This document shows, piece by piece, positions 1 through 5,934 of a stretch of DNA of 12,688 nucleotides. The notes beneath the pieces are model-generated. The model saw only the letters and a list, made by a program, of their open reading frames with translations. It was not told the origin of the DNA and made no database searches. The stretch spans positions 1-12,688 of the forward strand of contig CAZTMX010000075.1 of assembly GCA_964614855.1 (NCBI GenBank), written 5' to 3'. Within the stretch, counting starts at the first letter, position 1. Each line of letters begins with the position of its first letter. This DNA is from CAWJHE01 sp964614855 (GTDB lineage: Bacteria; Chloroflexota; Anaerolineae; Anaerolineales; UBA4823). Made by a program: the position numbers and the translations under genes.

Positions 1-2403
1 CATGTAGGCATCACCAAGCGACTGCCACAAGCCAAAATGTTCCGGGTGATATTTTACCGCTTCTTTCAAATCTTGCAGGGCTTCTTGTAATACTTCCGGA
101 GAAGATTTTCCTGGTTTTAGCAGATCTACAAAAAGATCAGCTGCCATATCCGGGTCGCCTTGCGATAAAGCCTGTTTTGCCGCAGCCAGGTCGCTGGCTG
201 CCATGCGCGTTTCAGGGGCACCAGGCTCATCTGGCGAAATTGCCACAGGTTCATCAACGACTGCCGGGGGTATTTCTACATGTTCGCCAATGGCTGATGG
301 AGGTATTTCAGCGAGTTCCCACTCTGTGGGTTCACCGGTCGTGGTTTCGACGCCATCTAACCAGGCAGGAATTTCAGGTAGAGCTTCTTCCGGCGGCTCA
401 CCTGCAAATGGTTCACCGGCTCCCGTCTCACCTGCGAGCAGCTCTTCGGTGAAGGGCTCCTCTACTGCCGGAACTTCTACTGCCGGTACTTCTACTGCCG
501 GCACTTCTTCTGGCTGGTCTTCCACTTGCTGTTCTTCGGAAATTAACACGTCTACCGCAGGTACTTCTACTGGCTGGTTTGTAGATGGCGCAATTTCATC
601 GCTGATCCCGGTCTCTACCTCGGCGATAGCTTCTTCAACTGCATGCTCAATCTCGCCTTCAGAAACAGCTTCTTCAGCAATCACCGTCTCAACTTCAGTG
701 ATGGTTTCTTCTACAGTGTGTCCAAACTCGTCTTTAATGACAGCCTCTTCCACAACCACAGGCGTTAATTCAGCTTCAAAAGGTACAACCGCTTGTTCTT
801 CCTCAACAGCCATTTCAATGGTGGTTTCTTCAACGCGCTCGGATATTCCAGCGGCAGGTTCGACTTCTACTGGCATCTCTTCGCTAACTTCCAGTTTTCT
901 GGCAAGGGTGGTTAGCGAGGGTTTTGTATCCTCAAAAGTAATTTCAGGTTCTTCCAGCTCAGAAAGCCATTGTGCTTCTGCTGCAGAGGTTTCTTGATCA
1001 TCGTTCACGAGCAGTTCATCCTCAGGCAACCAGTCGTGCGTATCGTCAGCCATTTGTGCCAGGGTTTGCTCGACTTCAGCAGTCAAGGCTGCAGGGGTCA
1101 GGGACCAATCTGAGATATCCTCAGCCTCAACCCCTACTGGTTCTATTCCAGGTTCTACGGCTTCAACTTCTTCTAAAGGAAAGGATTTCTCATCAACAAT
1201 TTCTTCAGAAATCCAATCCAACTGGTCATCATCGTGTGTTATGAATAGGGCGGGTTCATCCAAGTCAGCGGCCGATTTTTCAGCGTCTTCTGGGAACAGT
1301 TGGTCCAGGTATGGAAGCAGGTCTTCCTCACCATCGTTAACTACCGCCTCTTCTGAAGGCGACAATTCAAGTTCTTTGTCAGATGGGATGTTTTCCTGCT
1401 GCCAATCTGGCACTTCAGGTACTTCCAAATTTCTTTCATCAGCCATTTCCGTCTCCTGGAATTCAATTTCATGCGCAGCTTCAATCCCTGCTGCGGCAGC
1501 AACTCCAGCCGCCAGGCCAGCCTCTGGGATCTCGCTCAGCGGAGCGGCCCCATCTGCCGCATCTTCCGCAATGTGCTGTGCTTCAGCGGTTTCCTGGTAG
1601 GGCTCAGCCGTTTCATCAACGTCTATCTCTGATGTCCATTCCAGCCTGTCAAGCGTGACTGCCTGCTCATCAGCCTGGTCAATTGGATCGGCAAGCGAGA
1701 CAAGATGTCCGGCATAGGGGTTAAGTTCAACCACCCGCCGGGCGCTTTCCTTCGCCTGTGTGTCTCGCTCCGTGTCCGCCAAAAGAATGGCAAGCATGCG
1801 GTTCATGTCGTAAGAATCGGGCAGTCTTTTTAGCACCATTTCTGCCTGTTCGATGGCATCCTCTTTCTTCCCAGTCTTGTTGTAAATTTCTGCCAGCAAG
1901 ATTTGAAGATCGATTTGCTCTGGGTTTTCTGCCAGTGCCGCACGAATGTCAGCGATCGCCTGCGGGTACAACTCGCCCCGTACATACATGCGCGCCAACG
2001 CGCCGCGTGAAAGGCGTATCTTCAAAGGTTCGGCACCGTCACGCTGCGCAATCAGACGGCGCAATTCTGTTTGTACCAGGGGGTTGGATGGCTGGACTTC
2101 GTAGGCGCGTTCCATATGCCAGATGGCTCCATTTAAATCGCCTTCTGCTTCGCAAACCGCGCTCATACCCATATGGGCTATTGTGTCATCCGGCAGCGAA
2201 GACAGAACGCGTTGGAAATTTTCGGCTGCATCCTTATAACGCTGGCGCTTTAAGGTTGCCTTTCCCAGCATCTTGTATGCATCAATAAAATTCGGATAGG
2301 TTTCAAGGATGTGCTGGGAGTGGGCGATTGCTTCGCTTACCCCGTTGTTTTCAATCAATGCATTGATTTCTTGGACATATGCACGTAATGAAATTTCTGC
2401 CAT
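1..2403 (-). CDS. TPR protein with long acidic linker (C-terminus beyond window)
   Basis: The minus-strand frame is open from ATG at 2403 to base 1 (801 codons, no stop), so the gene continues off the left edge. Residues 1 to about 240 hold roughly five or six TPR-like helix pairs, for example around 'AYKMLGKATLKRQRYKDAA' and 'LAEIYNKTGKKEDAIEQA'. Residues about 240-730 are a low-complexity, strongly acidic stretch rich in Glu, Val, Ala and Pro, with scattered Trp and an Ala-rich patch near 292-310. From about 730 the chain turns helical and TPR-like again ('LWQSLGDAYM' at the edge). No signal peptide is seen, so it is probably a cytoplasmic scaffold that binds partners through its TPRs; the partner is unknown. 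The start at 2403 has GGGAG about 9 bases upstream; an in-frame ATG at 2424 is an alternative. Its own promoter is plausible in the 212-bp gap before it. The fold is fairly sure, the function is not known. Confidence 0.88.
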   Translation of the reverse strand, partial: MAEISLRAYVQEINALIENNGVSEAIAHSQHILETYPNFIDAYKMLGKATLKRQRYKDAAENFQRVLSSLPDDTIAHMGMSAVCEAEGDLNGAIWHMERAYEVQPSNPLVQTELRRLIAQRDGAEPLKIRLSRGALARMYVRGELYPQAIADIRAALAENPEQIDLQILLAEIYNKTGKKEDAIEQAEMVLKRLPDSYDMNRMLAILLADTERDTQAKESARRVVELNPYAGHLVSLADPIDQADEQAVTLDRLEWTSEIDVDETAEPYQETAEAQHIAEDAADGAAPLSEIPEAGLAAGVAAAAGIEAAHEIEFQETEMADERNLEVPEVPDWQQENIPSDKELELSPSEEAVVNDGEEDLLPYLDQLFPEDAEKSAADLDEPALFITHDDDQLDWISEEIVDEKSFPLEEVEAVEPGIEPVGVEAEDISDWSLTPAALTAEVEQTLAQMADDTHDWLPEDELLVNDDQETSAAEAQWLSELEEPEITFEDTKPSLTTLARKLEVSEEMPVEVEPAAGISERVEETTIEMAVEEEQAVVPFEAELTPVVVEEAVIKDEFGHTVEETITEVETVIAEEAVSEGEIEHAVEEAIAEVETGISDEIAPSTNQPVEVPAVDVLISEEQQVEDQPEEVPAVEVPAVEVPAVEEPFTEELLAGETGAGEPFAGEPPEEALPEIPAWLDGVETTTGEPTEWELAEIPPSAIGEHVEIPPAVVDEPVAISPDEPGAPETRMAASDLAAAKQALSQGDPDMAADLFVDLLKPGKSSPEVLQEALQDLKEAVKYHPEHFGLWQSLGDAYM
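461..505 (-). repeat. Three tandem 15-bp units encoding VPAVE repeats
   Basis: On the plus strand the unit tctactgccggNact occurs at 461-475, 476-490 and 491-505, with only the base at N changing (a, t, c). A diverged copy sits at 551-565. The units are in frame with the minus-strand TPR gene and encode successive V-P-A-V-E pentapeptides in its acidic linker. The length is a multiple of three, so gain or loss of units would leave the reading frame intact. Confidence 0.85.
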
Positions 2404-2615
2404 AACTTGGTCTCCCTGCTCCATGGTGTTCCGCCCAACCCGATTCTCTCAAGGATGAATGCTAAGACGGGACACAATTCGCATCGTTTATGCCTGGTGC
2501 TCTATTCCTGGTTGAATTCACCCATTTACCAATTCTAAGTATCCCTCATTATTTGGAAAGATGCAAGTATTTTTTCATTTGAAGTTGATTTTGCCAATGA
2601 GTGAAGCTCAGAATC
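2404..2615. other. Intergenic gap between response regulator and TPR gene
   Basis: This 212-base AT-rich stretch lies between two minus-strand genes. It contains a candidate promoter for the TPR gene. I see no strong hairpin with a T-tract after the response regulator stop, so a clear terminator for the two-component operon is not visible, and some read-through into the TPR gene is possible. No credible small gene or RNA gene was found. Confidence 0.6.
2538..2566 (-). promoter_or_regulatory. Candidate sigma70-type promoter for the TPR gene
   Basis: Read on the minus strand, TTGCAT (2566-2561) and GATACT (2543-2538) are separated by exactly 17 bases. The -10 matches consensus at four of six positions, the -35 at three of six. 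It would give an untranslated leader of about 130 bases before the ATG at 2403. The spacing is ideal but the boxes are weak, so this is tentative. Confidence 0.35.
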
Positions 2616-3266
2616 CTAAATTTTAACTATTCCGCTTCGGATCGCATATAAGGTTGCCTGTGTTCGATCATATAAATGAAGCTTAGACAGGATATTATTA
2701 ATATGGTTTTTAACTGTCTTCTCACTGATTGTCAATCGAATGGCGATTTCTTTGTTGCTGATCCCTTCGGCGATGAGCTTCAGGACATCGATTTCTCTTG
2801 GGGTGAGTTTATCCACCAGGCTTTCTGGAGCTATTTCAAAACTGCTTAAGTGGTGCATGACTTTTAATGCGATCGAGGGTCCGAGCAGCGACTCACCATG
2901 AGTTACAGCTCGGATTGCACGAAGCATCGTGTCTGGATCTGCATCCTTCAAAATATATCCCCTGCCTCCCACTTGGATACCACGAAACACAAACTCATCA
3001 TTTTCATACATGGTGATGAAGACAATGCCGATATGGGGCATTTCACTGTGGATGATACGCGTAGCTTCAATTCCATCCATCTCTGGCATTTGGATATCCA
3101 TCAAAATTACATCCGGCATCAACTCACGGCAAGCCTGGACCGCCTCCACACCATTTGAGGCCTCGTCCACTACCTGCATATCATCTTCGGCCTCGATCAT
3201 TTTTCGAATCCCTCGACGAAAAAGCGTATGATCATCGGCGATGAGTACAGAAATCTTTTCCATCAT
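2616..3266 (-). CDS. NarL/LuxR-family two-component response regulator
   Basis: A 216-aa cytoplasmic regulator, full length for the NarL/FixJ family. Residues 1 to about 120 are a receiver domain: acidic pair D11/D12, predicted phospho-acceptor D57 in 'VILMDIQMP', a switch Thr in 'VFITMY' and the conserved Lys in 'YILKDA'. Residues about 150-216 are a LuxR-type helix-turn-helix beginning 'LTPREIDVLKLIAEG', with recognition helix around 'SEKTVKNHINNILSKL'. It should be phosphorylated by the kinase encoded just upstream and then bind DNA as a dimer. The kinase stop and this ATG overlap as TGATG (one base shared), and GGAGG lies 4 bases before ATG 3266 and 7 before ATG 3263, so either ATG may be used. 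A TTG at 3269 is also in frame but is a poorer choice. Targets are unknown; its own operon and the divergent gene at 5935 are the natural candidates. Confidence 0.95.
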   Translation of the reverse strand: MMEKISVLIADDHTLFRRGIRKMIEAEDDMQVVDEASNGVEAVQACRELMPDVILMDIQMPEMDGIEATRIIHSEMPHIGIVFITMYENDEFVFRGIQVGGRGYILKDADPDTMLRAIRAVTHGESLLGPSIALKVMHHLSSFEIAPESLVDKLTPREIDVLKLIAEGISNKEIAIRLTISEKTVKNHINNILSKLHLYDRTQATLYAIRSGIVKI

Positions 3267-5698
3267 CAATCCTCCGAGCTGGCACCATTTACCGGAACTT
3301 GCACACTGATCCTGGTACCGCTTCCTGGCTCACTAAGGATCAATAACACTCCCCGGAGTTGTTCAACACGCTTACGCATGCTCCATAATCCTAAATGTAC
3401 CCCTGATAACGGTGCATCGACATTAAAACCCACACCATCGTCTGAAACAACCAGCACAATGCAAGAATTATTTTCTTCCAGGATAATCTCGATATGATGG
3501 GCTCGTGCGTGTTTCGCGATGTTTGCCAATGCTTCTTGTAAAATGCGAAAAAGGGTTGTTTCTACTGGAGGCGAAAAATGCAAGGGAGTTTCTGGAAGAC
3601 TCATTTTTATCCTGATAGCGTGGTCTTTTTCAAAACGGGACACATACTCTTGCATGGCAGGGATCAAACCAAGTTCATCTAGCGCAGTAGGGCGCAGATC
3701 ATAAATAAGTCGCCGTACATCTCGCATATTTGCTTGTGTAAGCTGGGTGAGGTCTTCCAATTCATCCGATACCACCTTTGACGGCGGAGAAAATTGTCTG
3801 CGTAAAGTCTGCAGGCGAATATTCAAACTGGCAAGTGAAGGCCCTAAACCATCATGCAATTCTCGTGCAATTCTTGATCTCTCTTGTTCTTGAATTTCGC
3901 TGATCTGAAAAAACTGTTCACGCAGAAGTGCGATCCGCTCCTCATGAAGGCGAGCATTTTCCAGGGCTAAAGCTGTGCTGTTTGCCAACATGGTCAGCAA
4001 ATCCAGATCTTCAAGGCTGTAAGGGATTTCTGATTTTCTTTTTCCGAGAGCGAGTATTCCCCTAAGTTCATTGTCCATGAAGAGTGGAATTGCCAATTCG
4101 GATCCGGTGTTGTGCAATTCAAGTGTAGCCTGGTTGTCATCTTCCAATATTGGGTAGAATGGACGCCTTTCAACTTTTAGTAATTGAACGAGAGATGGAA
4201 TCAGTGGTGGCTGGCTGATGCTGGTATAACCAACTCCTTGATCTTGATGATTCCCATTGTTTATGAGCCATAGTAAGACCTGCTTGCTCCCCAATGTCTG
4301 TTGAACAGTACTCCGCACCAATTGAACCACTTCCTTTTGCCCGCGTAAAGTGCTTAATTCTCGAATGAAGTGAGTTATCGTGTGCTGTATTTCATATTCG
4401 CGTCGAAAAAATGTTTGATCCACCATTAGCTGGATACGCTGGTGCAATGGTTGGAACAGAAAGGCAACCACCAATGCCGGGATGACCATGGTCCAGAGCG
4501 ATTGGCGACCGCTAAACACATTGAACAAGTACCCACTTACCAAAGCAAGTAAGATAAACATCCCGCTGAGCACAGCAGTCAGCAGTGAATAGATCAGTCC
4601 TTTTCGTAAGACAATGCGTATATCGAGTAAGCGATAGCGGAGGATCGCATACCCAATGGAGATTGGATAAACCGAAGGAATTAACCCGCCAAGTTGCATA
4701 GAGTTCAGTGGTGGAACATGGATGGAAGCTGGCGCCCAAATTAGCATATACCATCCCGCAAGCCCGATTAGCAAACCGACCAACATAACAGATGCCTGTC
4801 GCTTTAACAATTGGGATCCCTGGCGAAGGATTATGAAAACCAGTGGCATTCCTTTGAGTAGTATGGAACCTAAACCAAACAATAGAAAATACGGCCATCC
4901 CATCAGCAAAATGAGCGCCTGTCTAATAAACCGGTTCTCCAGGCGATCATTGGCAATTTGTAAGCCGCTCATCAAAAGGATGGCTACAATCCCCAGGATG
5001 ATGAATAATTGAACTACCGGCCAGCGGCGTAAAAACTTGCGACGGACCGTATCAGATGGAAAGTTCCAGAAGAATATCCAGCCCGCAACAGGAGCAACGA
5101 CGGCGTAAGGGATAAGCAAGTAAGACATCCATTTATTGACACTGAGAAAGCACTCCCAAACGATGCCGCCACCGATAGACCAGACAAGTAGATAGGCCAG
5201 AAGGTAGCGGCTCAGGGCTGCTGTTGGGTTTTTTGTGTAGACGAAAATTCCTATCAGGAGAAATACAAAGGAGGAGATAAAAAAACCTGGTAGAAAGCGT
5301 ACCAGAATATCGCTTGTGAATTCCATCGTTCGAACCGGAATATCCAAGTACTGATTACCCCTCTCGATGGTGTAAACCAATTCTTTCCCAATTCCTGCAT
5401 TTTGCACCAGGCGCGGCAGCTCATGCCAGGATTGTCCATCCACTGCAATAATGACATCCCATGGACGAAGACCCGCCTGAAAACCCGTATATTGGGTTGG
5501 GGTAAAGCTGCTGATTACACCAATAGGGTTGTAAAAAAAACCGGGGAATGGCTTTCCAATCTGGCTGGCGATTGATACCCAGGCAAGGCACCAGATGAAA
5601 AGCATTGTGCAGATCGCCATGCTAATGCTATAAATGGGTTTGGCGGTGAAATTCCGCACCGTTACCAAAATTACTGACCAGTTAAGAAGAGACTTCAT
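3266..5698 (-). CDS. Membrane sensor histidine kinase (PDZ-like, multi-TM, GAF, HisKA_3)
   Basis: An 810-aa membrane sensor kinase. One TM helix lies at about 23-45, then a PDZ-like segment at about 65-130 with the telltale 'GLRPWDVIIAVDGQ'. About nine further hydrophobic segments run from 135 to 416, including 'AILRYRLLDI' (351-360), a juncture familiar from multi-TM Chloroflexota kinases. A GAF domain follows at about 435-580 ('LAIPLFMDNELRGILALGK'). The HisKA_3 dimerisation helix carries H615 in 'IARELHDGLGPSL'. The HATPase domain has N726 in 'ALANIAKHA', D754 in 'SDDGVGF' and the 'GLWSMRKRVEQLRG' lid region. It should autophosphorylate on H615 and pass phosphate to the downstream regulator. 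The ligand is unknown; PDZ plus GAF suggests a peptide/protein cue and a small-molecule or redox cue. The ATG at 5698 is preceded by AAGGATAGGT at SD-like distance. All catalytic boxes appear intact. Confidence 0.95.
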   Translation of the reverse strand: MKSLLNWSVILVTVRNFTAKPIYSISMAICTMLFIWCLAWVSIASQIGKPFPGFFYNPIGVISSFTPTQYTGFQAGLRPWDVIIAVDGQSWHELPRLVQNAGIGKELVYTIERGNQYLDIPVRTMEFTSDILVRFLPGFFISSFVFLLIGIFVYTKNPTAALSRYLLAYLLVWSIGGGIVWECFLSVNKWMSYLLIPYAVVAPVAGWIFFWNFPSDTVRRKFLRRWPVVQLFIILGIVAILLMSGLQIANDRLENRFIRQALILLMGWPYFLLFGLGSILLKGMPLVFIILRQGSQLLKRQASVMLVGLLIGLAGWYMLIWAPASIHVPPLNSMQLGGLIPSVYPISIGYAILRYRLLDIRIVLRKGLIYSLLTAVLSGMFILLALVSGYLFNVFSGRQSLWTMVIPALVVAFLFQPLHQRIQLMVDQTFFRREYEIQHTITHFIRELSTLRGQKEVVQLVRSTVQQTLGSKQVLLWLINNGNHQDQGVGYTSISQPPLIPSLVQLLKVERRPFYPILEDDNQATLELHNTGSELAIPLFMDNELRGILALGKRKSEIPYSLEDLDLLTMLANSTALALENARLHEERIALLREQFFQISEIQEQERSRIARELHDGLGPSLASLNIRLQTLRRQFSPPSKVVSDELEDLTQLTQANMRDVRRLIYDLRPTALDELGLIPAMQEYVSRFEKDHAIRIKMSLPETPLHFSPPVETTLFRILQEALANIAKHARAHHIEIILEENNSCIVLVVSDDGVGFNVDAPLSGVHLGLWSMRKRVEQLRGVLLILSEPGSGTRISVQVPVNGASSED

Positions 5699-5727
5699 TG
5701 AGCACCTATCCTTAATGGCTTAAATAA

Positions 5728-5736
5728 AGTATAGCA
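5728..5736 (-). promoter_or_regulatory. Extended -10 promoter for the kinase/regulator operon
   Basis: On the minus strand TGCTATACT (5736-5728) is an extended -10 element: TG, one base, then TATACT, which matches TATAAT at five of six positions. No good -35 is seen at 16-18 bases, which is typical of extended -10 promoters. Transcription would start roughly 20-25 bases before the ATG at 5698, a short and plausible leader. Confidence 0.55.
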
Positions 5737-5841
5737 CACAAGAATTTTGAATGTATGGGTCTGCAGGCCTAGATTCGGCTGTACCTTTTTTCCTATTAAC
5801 TTCTCCAACCCAGGTTTCTTATCTGCCCGCAATATGAAATG

Positions 5842-5847
5842 TATATT
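5842..5847 (+). promoter_or_regulatory. Weak candidate -10 box for the fused activase gene
   Basis: TATATT at 5842-5847 matches the -10 consensus at five of six positions, about 90 bases before the ATG at 5935. The hexamer 17 bases upstream (TTATCT) is a poor -35. It is the best candidate I see on this strand, but AT-rich sequence makes such matches common by chance. Confidence 0.25.
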
Positions 5848-5922
5848 GTTATTCGGGATGATGTTCTGTAGGTAGAAACCCGTCTTCCGGGAGACAAGGA
5901 GACTGTTCTCTCGGTGTTAGAA

Positions 5923-5930
5923 AAGGAGGT
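5923..5930 (+). promoter_or_regulatory. Strong ribosome binding site fixing the activase start at 5935
   Basis: AAGGAGGT is a near-perfect Shine-Dalgarno sequence. It ends 4 bases before the ATG at 5935. It lies downstream of the alternative in-frame GTG at 5914, so it cannot serve that codon. This decides for ATG 5935 as the start. Confidence 0.85.
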
Positions 5931-5934
5931 CGAG

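Noticed and set aside
461..565. Short repeat cluster considered as a CRISPR-like array
   Set aside because: Units are 15 bp, directly adjacent, in coding frame and without spacers.
203..997. Plus-strand 264-aa Ser/Thr/Ala-rich reading frame resembling a surface or mucin-like protein
   Set aside because: It lies antisense to the open TPR gene frame. Its composition is what the reverse complement of Glu/Ala/Val codons gives, and its 'STAGT' repeats are the reverse of the VPAVE units.
1241..2288. Plus-strand reading frames at 1241-1600, 1383-1658 and 1758-2288
   Set aside because: All are antisense to the TPR gene, have no recognisable domain, and overlap one another in different frames.
4512..4898. 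Minus-strand 128-aa reading frame within the kinase gene
   Set aside because: It is in another frame of the same strand as the intact, motif-complete kinase and shows no domain.
5784..5796. Six-T run in the divergent gap considered as a terminator
   Set aside because: No plus-strand gene precedes it and the upstream pairing is imperfect, so it is more likely just AT-rich spacer.
5878..5910. Small stems in the activase leader (GTCTT/GAGAC and GAGA/TCTC) considered as a riboswitch or attenuator
   Set aside because: Stems are only 4-5 bp with no conserved riboswitch core or terminator tract.
5914..5934. GTG at 5914 as start of the fused activase
   Set aside because: The strong SD at 5923-5930 lies downstream of it and is correctly spaced only for ATG 5935.
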